Shown piece by piece: positions 1 through 11,639 of a stretch of DNA of 64,000 nt. Within the stretch, counting starts at the first letter, position 1. The number at the start of each line of letters is the position of its first letter. Origin of the DNA: Cristatella mucedo (Eukaryota > Bryozoa > Phylactolaemata > Cristatellidae). The notes below the pieces were generated by a model. The model ran no database searches and was not told the origin of the DNA. It worked only from the letters and a program-made list of their open reading frames with translations. The stretch spans positions 310,001 through 374,000 of the forward strand of contig WPIO01000010.1 of the NCBI GenBank assembly GCA_009760855.2, given 5' to 3'. The position numbers were made by a program, and so were the translations under genes.

Positions 1-717
1 CGGAGTGCCGACTTGGTGCGGTTTGACTTTAAAGTTTTTGGCTCACTGCTCTACTAGAGCTGATTTTAAGAGCCTGTCCCGCTACTCGGTTGCTTAGGTC
101 TGTGTCTAGTGGATGAAAAGGCCTGCAGCTGCCCTCTCGTGGCGCTGTCGAGCGAGGCACGTTGGAATCGGCGCAAAAACGAGCCAGAAGCAAGCTGGGG
201 GCCCTTCACACGTCGGTGGGTAGGGGAAACCCTCCTTTCTTGTTCACAGCGACTGGAAAGACGCACGAGAGCTCTCAAGAAGCAAAAAAGCAAAAACTTG
301 CAAACTTGGATGCTACTTAAATGCCCAAACCCTGTGGCAACTACACGATTGTTGGTGCAGTTCTGAAACACACAATGCATTGACCGTGAGTGGTGGCTGT
401 TCCACTTTACATGTGGGAAGAGGGAGGGGTCCCCCCTTACAATCCAATATTACTATATTATATTATTATATTATATTACAATATTACTATATACCAATTA
501 CTATATCCAATATTACTATCCAATATAACTATCTGGCTCAGTTTGATCGATTCGTTCTTTTTTTGTGATGCATTGCGACTCTTGAGATTGGGGCGCACAC
601 CCGGAAGCACAGGCAGCAGCATAGCAAGAATAAAAATGGTGCCGATAGGCGACACGGCAGCAGCAAAGGAGCAGATGCTGCGGCCACGCCTTCGCACCGA
701 GTTTGGACGGCACCTAC
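1..717 (-). other. Part of the next MFSD13A-like intron; AT-rich patch
   Basis: This follows the donor at 717/716, so it should be intron. It contains an AT-rich, irregular TATTACTATA-type patch at about 440-530. No exon of the transporter is recognisable here. Confidence 0.6.
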
Positions 718-814
718 CGAGCAGCAGCGATGCCTGCTTCGTGGACAAGCTGTCGCCGAGCAGCACCTTCAAGAATGCTGGGAAAAAGTTGCTGTTGAAA
801 TGACAGTGGAACAC
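718..814 (-). CDS. MFSD13A: MFSD13A/TMEM180-like transporter, second coding exon
   Basis: This 97-base exon continues the same transporter. It starts at an excellent acceptor (CTTTCTTTAAG|GTG, phase 0) and reads VFHCHFNSNFFPAFLKVLL and then GDSLSTKQASLLLG. As I recall vertebrate MFSD13A, the motif LVQ-VFHCHFNSNFF is continuous there. In this window LVQ ends the upstream exon and VFHCHFNSNFF begins this one, so the splice is well supported by homology. The donor is CTCG|GTAGGT, leaving one base of the next codon (phase 1). The next exon is expected to begin with a residue resembling the SYVAPHLNN segment; I do not find it between 1 and 717, so it should lie outside the window. The open frame runs past the donor, but similarity to the family stops exactly there. 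Confidence 0.85.
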
Positions 815-1154
815 CTTAAAGAAAGCAGGCCGGTTCGGTCAAATACCACATATGCAACAGCAGCTGCAGCTGCTGCTTCAGCTGTAGAAGCTGCTCCAGC
901 AGCAGCTGGGAGCTGAGACTCGATCGCAAGCTTCTAGGAGTCGGGCCCCAACGGTAGCAGTTGCAGTGCAGGGAAGCCTCTAACCAGGCAGAGTAGGGGA
1001 GCAAGTGTAGGGGGCGACAATGCCAGTCTCGGGCAAGAAGCTAATGTCAGAGAGCTATACCAGACCCAGGCGCCAGAAGTCGGTAAGTAGGGTAAGTAAG
1101 CTAGTGAACCAACCCAGGGCTCACATGTGATCCTACTGGCTGGCACAGATGCAT

Positions 1155-1638
1155 GCCAATGTGGTCAGTGATAGCATGCACAATGCCAGCATGCAAAAGA
1201 CAACTGACTAGGACCACACGAATTGGTCGAACAGGTGCGTCTTTTTAAATATCGCCAAGTCAAGGGACACTGTGATGTAAGTCGGCTGTTGTTCCAGACT
1301 TAAGGAGCATAAGAACTAAATGCAAGGTCTCCAAAGGATTTTTGATTGATTAGAGGCACAGGTTAATTAATGACTTGAGTCAGGCCAGTGGGTGGTACGA
1401 TGTCTAGTGAGATTGGGAAGTAGTTCGGATAGGTAGGCCCGAGCAAGAGAATTAAAGCACCTGAAAGGGGCTAAACCTAAACCTTTACACCGATGTGGTG
1501 CTTGACTAGGAGGCATGCCGGTCTGTAAGAAGTGGTGTAATGTAATAAATAATTGTGACTTTCACCACTGACAAACCTAGCTGCAGAGTTTTGCACCGAG
1601 TGTAAGCTCCTTATTACATAGGCAGGGAGATCTTCCAG
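1155..1638 (-). mobile_element. L2/CR1-like LINE fragment (3' region)
   Basis: Read on the minus strand this matches the post-RT and 3' region of the other copies in this window. Shared words include GCAAAACTCTGCAGCTAGG, the TTTGGAGACC segment and the GCATGCTGGCATTGTGCATGC segment near the 3' end. It has no intact frame. It abuts the plus-strand copy at about 1640, head to head. Confidence 0.65.
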
Positions 1639-1639
1639 T

Positions 1640-2940
1640 TTTAGAGTCAACATTGCTTAGGGTGTCTAACAACCTACTCAGGAATGCAGCCTTGGGTAAA
1701 GTCTCTCTGATTGTTTTGTTTGATCTTTTGGCAGCGTTTGATAAAATGGATCACAAAGTCCTTCTAGAGTTCAAATCATCTCGTGTGGACATCACTGGCA
1801 ATTGTCCGGATTCTATCTCAGTAGGAGCCTCCAGAGTATTGATGTGAATCGACAAGGGTCAACCAAAGAACTGCTGAAGTACAAGGTACCTCAGGGCTCC
1901 ATGCTTGGTCGGCTTCTTTTCACAGCTTATACTCTTCCTCTTGCAGATGTGATCGCCAAACACAATCTAGACTTTCACTTCCATGCAGATGACACTCAGT
2001 TGTACCTTTGCTTTGATCTCTCCAAGAAAAACTATTGTTCAAAATCGGCTCCACCAGCATATCTCCTCGTGCATCTGCACGTAATCAAGGTGTCCTGCTC
2101 TACAGAGAAGTTACTCTAGATGTTCACATCAGCTCTACACTCGAGTCTGCCTAGTTTTCAGCTGCATAATATTTCTAAAATTCGGGCTTGCTATGACAGG
2201 AATACTACATCCAAATTGGCCCATGCAGTTGTACATCCCGTCTCGACTTTTGAACCTCACTGCTTGCTGGTCTACCAGCATGTGCTTACAGCTAGTGCAA
2301 ACCTCTGCAGCTAGGCTTTTCTGTCGTGAGCGTCGCAGTTGCCACATACTACCACGTCTCGTCGACCTGCACTGGCTCCCAATCACGCAGCGTATCGCCA
2401 ATTAAAATATTCTGTCACTTGTTTTAGGTCCCTTCATTCTTTGGTTCCAGCCTACCTATCAGAACTCCCCCACCAGATCAAGCATTGTACCACCGGCTGG
2501 TCTGACTAAAAAGTTTAGATATACCTCGTACGAACCTCAAGACCTTTGTGGGGACTGTGCCTTTAGTTCATATGCTCCAAAAGCCTGTAACTAAATCCCG
2601 ACTGACGACATGACATCCCCTGAATTGATGACATTTAAAAAGAAGCTAAAAACACATATCATTCACAGCCTTTAAGGGTTATAATGATTCATCCTCTATG
2701 TGTCTATGTGTGCTGACACTGTGCCTGCTGCCACTAACCATATCTACACGTTGACCCTGTGCATGTCATAGCTAGCAATGTCCTGCTTGATGATATTGCG
2801 AACGTTACCATAAATCATTTAGTCACGCTTTCTTTACAGCATCTGTAAAGGGCCTAGAAAGAGATTCAGTTCTCTGAGGGACTATACAAATGTATTAATA
2901 TTAATATTAATAACATTGTTATTACTATTATTATAGTGAG
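1640..2940 (+). mobile_element. L2/CR1-like LINE fragment: reverse transcriptase to (ATT)n tail
   Basis: Broken frames give reverse transcriptase motifs in order: NNLLRN and LLAAFDKMDHKVLL (palm region, about 1660-1770), VPQGSMLGRLLFTAY (about 1885-1930), FHFHADDTQLYL (catalytic ADD, about 1975-2010), then SAARLFCRERRSCHILP and LVDLHWLPI typical of the L2/CR1 C-terminal part (about 2300-2390). The 3' end has GTAAAGGGCCTAGAAAGAG, TTCTCTGAGGG and an irregular (ATT/AAT)n tail to about 2940. Frameshifts and stops mean it is not active. Confidence 0.8.
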
Positions 2941-4385
2941 TTACAAGAGTTGAGGCAGAAAGTCACAAATGCATGGACCAACTTGTATTGGGTATCACTG
3001 CCTGAGCAGGCCTGAATTTTCACAAGGTTAAGTGGCTGAACGAAGGCAGACTTGACAGTGAGGCTCATGTAGTCGTCTAGTGAAAGGCCACTGTGAAACA
3101 GGATAACCAGATTTTGTACAGATGCTGCAATGTGCTGGCAGAGCCTATTTTAAGCGATTGGTTTTCCAATTCCTGGGTTGCACTAGGTGTGCTCATAACT
3201 CATATGTTGTTTTATAGTCATCCAATTTGCAAAAGATTGTTTAATTTAAGTGCGAATATTCTTGGATAGCTTCAAACTTGCAGCCAGGCAGATCATGCCT
3301 AGATGCATGAGAGTGGGTATTTATACACGTGCAAGCACAGGAGCATTCACGAGGGAACATTCGGCATTTCACACCCGAACGCATGTGTTCGAGAGTGTAC
3401 AGACATAACAAGGAAGAGCGCAATGACAGAGGATGCAGTTGCTAAAATAATACCTTAATGCATGCACTTGTGCAGGAAATCACATTAGTGCTACCAGTGT
3501 CTGAGCCAGGATTTTCATCTAGGAAGGCAAAACCAGCAAAATCTTAACATAGAGGTTAAGACCATCAAGTATTTCAAGTAGGTTGGGCCAGACCCAAAAT
3601 TAACTATCAATTGTGGCGTGCAATCACAGTGTTTATTTGACACGAACTCTGCGGTTGGTCATTGAGTGGAATTCAGGATAATTTCTTCGTTGGTGACCAG
3701 GTCGAGGGGCATGGGAATAGGAATAGGTCCAGCTCCCTGCTCTGCTGTGCGATGGGGGGAGGGGAGGGGGCAAATGCCCCCTGGCTCGGCCACTGAGTGC
3801 CACGATGCCGGACATGCAGCACTGCCACTCTCGGCGAACACTTCAGTCGTTCATGCATGCAGCAACGTTGTGCATTGAACTCTGCAACAGGTGGAGGGGA
3901 TAAACATGATGATCTGAAGTGCTGAACAGCTGAAGTGCTAAGACAGCGATTAAACAGCTCAACCGTTCTAGTCAAGATGACACTGGTAGACCACACTCCA
4001 ACGGTCGGTCCCATAAGTGAATCTTTGCTCATCCAATAGCTTGAAGATAACTTTTCATACTTACTCGCGTAAGGCAGCCACGTGCACACCATGAACAAAG
4101 GAGTACATGGTACGAAATGAGCTGCGAACGAGCAGCTTGTTCAATTTTATAGACGAAACTGCAGTAACTTTGTGAGAAAGGACTCAATCAGGTGGCAATA
4201 GATGGCATCACTGCATCCATGCTTTCTGTCACACATGTGAGCCAGTGACAGGACAACGTTCGAGGCATCAAAGCATAAGGAAGTGGAGAACCACTTCTGC
4301 TTCCCCAAGTTTGCATTCAGGTAATGTCAAAATACAGGGTGACCGGAGGACGTCTGCAGTGGGATCGACCTCTGTAAAAGAGTTT

Positions 4386-4460
4386 CATCTCGAGTGGAAA
4401 TGATCTTTAAACCTCAGTGTTACCGGTCCAAAGTGCTCTACCTGATTGAGCTATCGAGTC
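4386..4460 (-). other. tRNA-like sequence (tRNA pseudogene or SINE head)
   Basis: The 75-nt minus-strand segment begins GACTCGATAGCTCAATCAGG. It has a good pol III A box (TAGCTCAATCAGG), a perfect GCTC/GAGC D stem and a B-box-like GATCATTTCC that is one base off GWTCRANNCC. The anticodon region CCGGTAA resembles a tRNA-Thr(GGT) loop, but the anticodon and acceptor stems do not pair well. I read it as a decayed tRNA-like element, not a functional tRNA. Confidence 0.4.
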
Positions 4461-5015
4461 AACTCTTCCCACGTCTTTCAACAAGTAAGTCTACAATATC
4501 TGACATTTAAATTGCCACTGAACTGCTCGAACCAAATCCCACTGTACTGTACGAATGAAGGTGCATGTTAATCATTGTATAGTTGTTATGCCAAGTGCAA
4601 ACATTGTGCTGGTACAGTCGGCCATCAAAGAGCATATACATTGCATGATTCTAAAAACTATGACAGTCAATGTTGGTTTACGCTGGGGTCGTTTAAGCTT
4701 GCATGTACTGCATCCGGCTCTGTGAGAGATTTTAAAACGTTTGGTCGTGTTTCTATTCCTAAGCTACGGTCATGCAAAGAAGGAACATAGTGCCACATAA
4801 GCGTATATCTAGATAAATCTAACGGTGTGCAAACAATCGTGCAGGCACACGCACGCTCAAATACACACGCAGGCTAAATAATAAGCCTACTACTCGTGGT
4901 ACGAAGAGTAACTCAAGTGTCCGTCATGCACAAATCATCTAGCAATCAGCAACGTTATGCCGGAGCAATCGGACAAGTCCCAACAATATGGCATGATAAA
5001 AAGTCGCACAAGTAC

Positions 5016-5822
5016 CTGCACCAGATTGACGGCCGTAAACAAGAAAAAGTTCCGGTGTGTCAACAGCTGCTTCAGAAAAACTCGAGCGTCGCTCAAGCCA
5101 TCTGGGTGGACGGTAGCGGCATCCTGATTGTCGTGGGAGTCAATCGAATGGAGTTTCGCAATTCGACAACTAGCGGCCAGTGCACGCGTGCTCACCAAGT
5201 AGCCCACCGTCGAAAAGGCCGTCAGCAAAGCAGCAAATAAAAGGAAGCTGTCGGTGCTGCTTCGATCCCACACGGTGTATGACAAGAATACTGACACCGA
5301 GCCGACCGCGCTGAAGAGCGACTGGTAGGAAGACATCTGGGCTCGATGCGCTGTTGTGACGGCCAAGTCAGCCAGCAGGGCAGAATGATGAAGATCTATC
5401 GCCGTTAAGCAGCCATCATACACACACAGGCAGCATACGAACTGCAAGGCAGTTGGCCCCCACGGTATCCAAAATGATAGGAAGGAGACGGCGAAAAGTG
5501 GCCCAACTATCGAAATCACTCGCAGCCTTTCCTTGAGAACAGCGGCGGCACCAGACTCTTCGCCAAGCTTCCCCTCCTTCGAGCGTCCTGTGCGCAGCCT
5601 CACTCGGTCCGATATCCATCCGAAGAGCGGATCATTCATCGAGTTCCAGACCATGAATACGGTTTCACCAATCCAGAATGATTTCTTGTCGATTTTATAA
5701 ACATAGAGAAACATCTCCACATGATAGAGAAGGTATATGTTATGCAGAATCGACGTGAACAACGAAATCAATCCGTACCAGAAGCTGACTCGGACACGCA
5801 TGCCGGGTTCGGACATTCGCAT
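5016..5822 (-). CDS. MFSD13A: MFSD13A/TMEM180-like transporter, first coding exon
   Basis: This exon encodes the N-terminal 269 residues of a multi-pass membrane protein of the major facilitator superfamily, MFSD13A (TMEM180) type. Family members run to about 500 residues; the substrate is not established. I recognise the family by recall, not by search, from SILHNIYLLY (residues 24-33), the motif WNSMNDPLFGWISDR (59-73), FWIPWGPTALQF (118-129) and IDLHHSALLADLA (142-154). Hydrophobic segments lie near 13-35, 46-66, 104-121, 124-141, 166-185 and 192-213, with another starting near 258. The start chosen is the first ATG in frame, at 5822; a second ATG follows two codons later. The frame is open further upstream to a stop at 5900-5898 but has no ATG there. 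The 3' end is a clear donor, CAG|GTACTT, after residue Q269 (phase 0). No internal stop interrupts the exon. Confidence 0.88.
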
Positions 5823-5849
5823 GAAGCAGCGGACTGACGTCCACACTAT

Positions 5850-6800
5850 GCGATTACAGCTGCTGCGCTGGCTGTTCCCGACGTTACTCTCTGAGAGTCA
5901 CTAGCAGCTCACCTGCGAGCCACGCTGCGAACCACATTTCACAGCACGGCCGACCGACGGAAGCACCAGCTAACAGCATTTCGACAGTACAGCCACATTC
6001 GACGACAAGGTCAAGGCTGAGATAACTGAATTCGGGGGAGGTCGTACCGCCAGTCCAATAGGGTGCCTCGGTGGCTGGGTCCTCTCCGTTTCACGTACTG
6101 CAGGTGTGAAGTAATCCAGACAAGGAAGGAAAGTTGTGCTGGCTGGATAAATGCGAGAAGATTTTTGAAAAAGAGCTTTGTTTCTAATTTAATTTTTTTC
6201 TCATTGACGTTTCTGTTTTAGTTTGTTTCAAGACTGACAAGTAGGTACACTCAGCCGAGCGGACTTTCGTGCACCGGATGCATGCCGGTGTTGTAATTAG
6301 CGAAGCGCCGTGGCAATAATGTACTCCGCACCTGCAGCCAATAGCTAATAGCCATTTGACGGCTGCTGCGATTCAGCGAGCCCTCGTATATGTACGCGCT
6401 GAGAGAAATAAAGATTGAGTCTCATTACCGCTCTCGCCTGCGATGCGTCTCCGCGAGACTCCACTAGACTTGCAGCCGCCGCCGGAGCCATAGCAATGCT
6501 ACACTTGCAAGTACAACACCCGGTGGCTATCGACACCTTTCGACCGACGATTGTAACGAAGTGAGGCAGCTACGATCGAGGTGAGTTAGCGTCTAGGCGC
6601 GCACCCGCTTAGTCGCTGTATGGCTCGGGTGTCGGGAAGCTACCGCTCAGCGCCCCCACCCTTTTGGTGTTTCACATACAGTAGGAATATTAAAGACGTG
6701 TAGATAAAGTAGGGGCCTCCCCGGCTGCTTGATCCTTCCCCACGCCTACAGGTGCTCCACAAGACGTCACAAAAGGCAGCGAAATGCCGGCTCGCCGAAT
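5850..6800. other. Upstream flank of the MFSD13A-like gene
   Basis: The 5' untranslated region and promoter of the minus-strand transporter should lie here, but no exon boundary or TATA box can be fixed by eye. No other gene is recognisable. Confidence 0.4.
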
Positions 6801-6802
6801 TC

Positions 6803-6897
6803 CCTTTGCAACAAATGTAAAGCGCTTAGAAAGAGATTGCGTTCTCTGAGGGCGCTTTATCAAGTGCATTATTATTATTATTTTTATTATTATTATT
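6803..6897 (+). mobile_element. LINE 3' end with (ATT)n tail
   Basis: TGTAAAGCGCTTAGAAAGAG, then TTGCGTTCTCTGAGGGCGCT and an ATT-repeat tail. This is the clearest copy of the LINE 3' end in the window. AGCGC and GCGCT flank a GAGA/TCTC pair, so a stem-loop can form. Confidence 0.75.
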
Positions 6898-7170
6898 CAG
6901 CTCCCTCTGCGATTGGCTGGTCCAACATAGTTCAAGGGTTAAGCCCCCTAATAACTATCAGCCAACTCCCACTCCGCCGTATCTCGTTTGAAGGCTGCAT
7001 TACGCACACCGCTTTAGAAGTCGGACGCCTGCTACTTGCGTGATATAATGAAAGCAGGTGTTACACCATTTCCGGCTCGCTCCAAGCACATGGAGCGCAG
7101 AGGGGGAAAGCAAGCAATCTCCCTTGTTGGACTGGCCAGCTCAGTCACGCACCCGCAGCCGTTAAACTGG

Positions 7171-7344
7171 TGTCTTCTAGTCTCCTCAGTACAGACGGCA
7201 GTCAGCTGAAGTAACCGATAATGTTTTCGTATCGAAACTCTCGGAAGGGTGCGTTCGGTTTAAATTAATGTCTACTAGTCTCATCAGTACAGATGGCTGC
7301 CGGTTGAACTAACAGAGCAATGTTTTCCGTAAGGAAACTGTAGA
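7171..7344 (+). repeat. Imperfect tandem duplication, about 98 bp
   Basis: TGTCTTCTAGTCTCCTCAGT at 7171 is echoed by TGTCTACTAGTCTCATCAGT at 7269. The following 50-60 bases also align (AATGTTTTC..TA..GAAACT). Confidence 0.6.
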
Positions 7345-7349
7345 AAAAA

Positions 7350-8520
7350 AACTATACGTTTAATATGCTTAGACCAGTAGCCACGAACTCCGAGTTCTTC
7401 AGGCTTGCTATATCTTACATGAGGCGCCACTACAAGGTCATTCAGTCATGCTATTTTGCAGGCGTCGATCCGTGCTCAAAATATCATTCAAAACGCAGTT
7501 TTTTAAAAGTTTATATACCTAGAGGCAATCAAGATTCTGAGATCAAAGGTTATTTAAGGCTTCTATTATGAGAATACCGTGCCGAGGCATCTGCTCGTGG
7601 AATTTTCTTTTTATGATAAATAAGTCCTACCCCGAATGACTCCCGAGATCCTAACATTGTCATTGAGACAGATTGCTGGAACAAAAGCAGACTCTCTGCA
7701 GCTTTAATGGACAATTTTACGTTTCCATTTGCCAGCGAGATCCCGCCACGTCTTTTGTCAGTAGCCGTTCCCGACGGCGACTATCCGAAAGCTGAGTGTC
7801 CCGAATCGGGGGGGGGCGTCGTCTTTGAGCTCGTAATAGGACTTTGCACGCGGCGCTGGATCGCGGACTTCGGTGCGCGAGACATCGTCTAAAGATGCCG
7901 GCAGAGAATGAAATTTAGCCACTTGCTGGGTGCTGCCACGCGTGAAGAGCTGCGCTTGTAGCCGGACGAAGCAGAGGGCAGGCTCGCGCCGCAAGGAAGG
8001 TGGAATTTTCAGCGAAACACATTTTGTAGTACTTCGGGCGCTTCCTGTTCCGTCCGGAGTCGCGTGTGCTATGCGGTCGGTTGCGACAGCTAGTTCGATG
8101 GAGTCACCGTAGCGTATCCCCAATGGTTAAGCACACTATTCTTTATTGAGAGCACGCGGCACAGTGCAGCCCCCCCCCCCCCCGCTATGCGGGTGTCTGA
8201 GTCTTTTCTTGGAGGTGAAGTCCTGTAATCACCGTCAGGGAATAACGACGTCGGCATCCTGCGTCCACTTCAATGCTAGTTTTGCCTGGCTGCGATTCCA
8301 TTCCAGGAAGTACAGTCGTCTCATTTCGTCCTGACCGAGCGCTGACATCATGTAGGTGACGTGCGGGCACCAGCTGTATCCTTCTATTCCGGCGCCATTG
8401 CTATTGGAGGCCAATCGCGAAGTTTTGCACGATGCACGATGGCCGCCACGAAGGTCTCACTACCCCTTCCTCCATAAAACGTCTTAAATTCTTTTAATGA
8501 TTCACTTTAGCGTTATCTAA
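7350..8520. other. Stretch without a recognisable gene
   Basis: There are short open frames on both strands but no domain. A poly-C run lies at about 8170-8183. Nothing else is supported. Confidence 0.5.
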
Positions 8521-8524
8521 AAGC

Positions 8525-8526
<2 letters not shown>

Positions 8527-8568
<42 letters not shown>
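8527..8568. repeat. (AT)n microsatellite
   Basis: Twenty-one uninterrupted AT dinucleotides, followed by GCGTATATGCC. Confidence 0.95.
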
Positions 8569-8571
<3 letters not shown>

Positions 8572-8934
8572 TATATGCCTTATCTCAAAGCTTAGACTTC
8601 GACTTCGCCCTTCATAGTGGCATTGCCGCCCTTGACGTACTCGAGTGAAGCAACACAAAGTGGCCATTAGACAGGGCCGTCAGCAGAATCTGGAATTGAA
8701 TCACTCAGAGGTCGTGGTTAGTAGGACCTCTAGCTTTTAGCGTGCAACAAAATGCTGAATTATGCACAAGTGAGCACACAAAGCGCACAAGAACGAAATC
8801 GCCAAGCTCTCTGGAGTGAAAGAATAGCTTAATGTAGCTGACAATTCATTAGCTGACAATTAAATTATGCATGCAAAGTCAATGCGAATGGTGAAAGATG
8901 CCAGATGCGAATTCCGAGCTTTCAGCGTTCACGA

Positions 8935-9625
8935 ACTGAATGCCAGCTTATCGATCAATTTCAATTTCTTCAAGTAACAGCAAGACCGGAAGCCGTGGAG
9001 CGGGCGGTGCGTGACTGGAGAAGCGAGGAGGTCGGATAGGTAGGCCGGTGCAGTCGAGTAAAGCAACCTATCGGCAAGATAAAAAATCTTTGAAGTCGAT
9101 TGAATTCTTAATAGTGACCCAGAGATGCTCAGACAGAAGTGGCGCGATACGGCAGCTGCGCCGTTTACGACGGACCAGACGAGCTGCTGCTCAGTTTTTG
9201 CAATAGTTGGAGACAATTAAGAGCGGTAGCCGCGAGTCGTGAATAAAGAGAGTTGCAGTACTCTCGTCCACACATAGATATAATTATCCCAATGCTGGTG
9301 ATTTCTTTTTGCTTAATGTTTGCCAATTTGATAGTGGAAGGCAGTGTGCTCATGTAATGGCAAATCCTATGAGAACAACAAGCTGGGAGACGTCACGGGA
9401 GTGATGTCAGATAAACCCATCTTCAGCGTGAGGTCTTTCAACTTGAGTGAGACACTGAGCTTGCCCAAGACTACTAAGCTGGTCATGTCGCCCTCAGAGA
9501 GCTCAGGCACAGAAAAATCAAACGCCGGCTCAGAAATAAGACAGCACTTTCTCATCGGATTAAACCAAACGCGAGCTGATTCAACTAAATTAAGGAAAAC
9601 AGTCTGTGGCCTGCTTGATCGCAAA
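8935..9625 (-). mobile_element. Diverged non-LTR retrotransposon fragment (RT C-terminal part)
   Basis: On the minus strand broken frames give KLSVSLKLKDLTLKMGLSDI (spacing like the NLGVIFDS block of L2/CR1 RTs), then EYCNSLYSRLAATALNCLQL and APAYLSDLLASPVTHRPL. These are the usual order and wording of the post-catalytic part of L2/Rex1-type reverse transcriptases. It differs from the main LINE family in this window and is probably older. Confidence 0.6.
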
Positions 9626-9829
9626 CAGGACTAACTTTGCTGACAGGGCTAAAAGCTCCACACAGTCACTTTGTGCGGGGCACGGTGGGAGCAAGTGGGT
9701 AGCTGCTATCAGGGATGGTGGTGGCGTGAGTGCGCAGAGTGAGGCAGCTGTAGCGGGCAGAACGCTGGTGACGGCTATAGCGGCAGAGAAATCTGGGTCC
9801 TAACCCGGGCGGCGTGAGGTGCCTGCTAT

Positions 9830-9942
9830 TCGCGACCGGGAGTTCAAGCTCAGCTGCAGGCGGTCCTGTTCTTCCCATTGCAAGCGGCGGTGCTAGCCGG
9901 TAAGACTATTCTGCCGCTATACAAAAAGAGGCTGTTAAATCA
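9830..9942 (+). mobile_element. SINE family 2 fragment
   Basis: Contains a B-box-like GGGAGTTCAAGCTC, then CATTGCAAGCGGCGGTGCTAG and CGCTATACAAAAAGAGGCTG followed by TTAAATCAG. The order and wording match the better copies at 28297 and 49295. Confidence 0.65.
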
Positions 9943-10110
9943 GTGAAACCTTTTTTTAGGATTTATGATGTAGGATTAACGGTTCACAGATGCAGGGTAC
10001 CACATTGAACTTTTGTGATGGGTAAAAAGCTCTTAGCAGAAATTTGGCTGTCTCTATGCAAAACTACGCCGTATTAGAATTGCAGAGTCCTTAGGGAAAC
10101 ACGACGTACT

Positions 10111-10153
<43 letters not shown>

Positions 10154-10790
10154 TTATATATTTATACTAAACTGATAAGACCCTGGTACTTATTATCTTT
10201 CTCATATACCAGAGTTTAGATATTGCAATAGCGTTATGGTGTATTATTGTTGAGTCAATCCAGAATACACAATTCATAATCAGGTGATGGTTGCCATCAA
10301 TCATTCTCGCCTGCCGACACCAAGCGTTACTAGCTTTTTTTGTCCGTTGCAGAATTCTCTTCCGAAAAACGAAGTTCTTGGGAACATCGCATACAAAGAC
10401 CGATACAGCTAAGACCTGTTAAAAGCTTGTCTGTTTGTGCTTTTACCATAGTAAAGAAATAAAAAGAAATTAAGAAATTACGCGCCTGTGGACATGTAAA
10501 CGCTCAGCGCTTCCGGTTACTCGGCCTGCCACACCGGCGGCGGCGTTTGATACGCTGGCGGCTAGTAACCTGCATATTAGTTATGAACGTGCTTACCTGT
10601 TATCGCTTTATCACCGAAGTTCAAATGCGTTCCTAGAAGTTATTGCTATTGCTAAGATCCGTGAATTACGCATTAACAAAAGAAAAGCACCCGTGTGAGC
10701 CGACGTGGGGGTCGGAGCCGCTAGCTGAGAACCCGCTCGTTTGGTATTCCTAGCATTGTCTCGAACAGCTCAGCGCGTTCTTCCTCAAGC
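9943..10790. other. Stretch without a recognisable gene, with (TA)n
   Basis: A (TA)n tract lies at 10114-10147 and TA-rich sequence continues to about 10167. No gene is seen. Confidence 0.5.
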
Positions 10791-10794
10791 GCTA

Positions 10795-11585
10795 ATGCGA
10801 ATCTCTCTACTTATTGGTCAAAAGGCCTGCTATAACTCCGGTGGCCAAAATTACGCTTGTCTTTGGAATCCTCACTCAATGTCCAATCAATCCCTATTAA
10901 AAAGCGACTTTACTTCTAAAAAAAAGGCCTCGACATGCTGGCCTTGACTAAAACTTGGCCAAAACAGTAAACTGCCCGAAAATTAAAGACGTAACCCCGA
11001 CTGACTTCTCCTTCTTTCACACTCCTAGATAAATCAAAACTGAAGGTTGAGTCACAGCCTTGCGAGTCTATTGTCTTGATTTCACCCGATAACAACCTGC
11101 CGATGGTGGCAGGTGTCTATAGCTCACCAGATACCGAGTCCTCCTTTATCTCAGATTCCTCCAAAAGTGGAATCTATTTGTTTACCTCCACCTTGTACAA
11201 ATCTCAAATCCTTTGGAGACCCTGCCTTTAGTGTGTATGCTCCCAAAGCCTGAATGTCATTCCCGGCTTATGTCACGACATCTCCTAACTTGACCATATT
11301 TAAAAAAATGAAAAAGTCAACCTTTTTACCACAGCATTTAGTAGGTTTCTGTTATACTTCCTCTATGTGCTTACGCGTGCCGAAACTGTGCATGCTGCCA
11401 CCAACCATGCTTGCATGCCGATCCTGTGCATGTCATCCCTAACCATAGTATCCTTGCTGTTTATTGAGCACGCTAACACCAATCATTCGATCGTGCTTCC
11501 TTTGCAGCAAATGTAAAGTCCCCAGAAAGAGGGTGAGTTCTCTGAGGGTCCTTTATCAAATGTATTATTATTATTATTATATCAT
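10795..11585 (+). mobile_element. LINE copy with internal deletion (endonuclease start joined to 3' end)
   Basis: The first part carries an endonuclease-like region: KKLDMLALTETWL-type wording at about 10915-10960, and VAGVYSSPD at about 11110-11140. At about 11160-11190 it passes directly into the 3' region (QISNPLETLPL, then TGTAAAGTCCCCAGAAAGAG and TTCTCTGAGGGTCC) and an (ATT)n tail ending near 11585. The reverse transcriptase is missing, so this is an internally deleted copy. Confidence 0.7.
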
Positions 11586-11639
11586 TTCAGTCCTGTGTGC
11601 AACAAATCAATCTTTTCACATTATGAGTTATTTCAAAAT

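Larger units (their letters stand above)
815..5015 (-). other. Intron of the MFSD13A-like gene
   Basis: The intron is 4,201 bases with a GTACTT donor and a TTTCTTTAAG acceptor. It carries two L2/CR1-like LINE fragments placed head to head (1155-1638 minus, 1640-2940 plus), a CAG/CTG-rich hairpin near 852-912 and a tRNA-like sequence at 4386-4460. An open frame on the minus strand at 3673-4098 has no recognisable domain and I do not call it a gene. Confidence 0.8.

Noticed and set aside
3673-4098. 141-codon minus-strand frame in the transporter intron
   Set aside because: No family resemblance, no splice context, and within an intron of a gene on the same strand.
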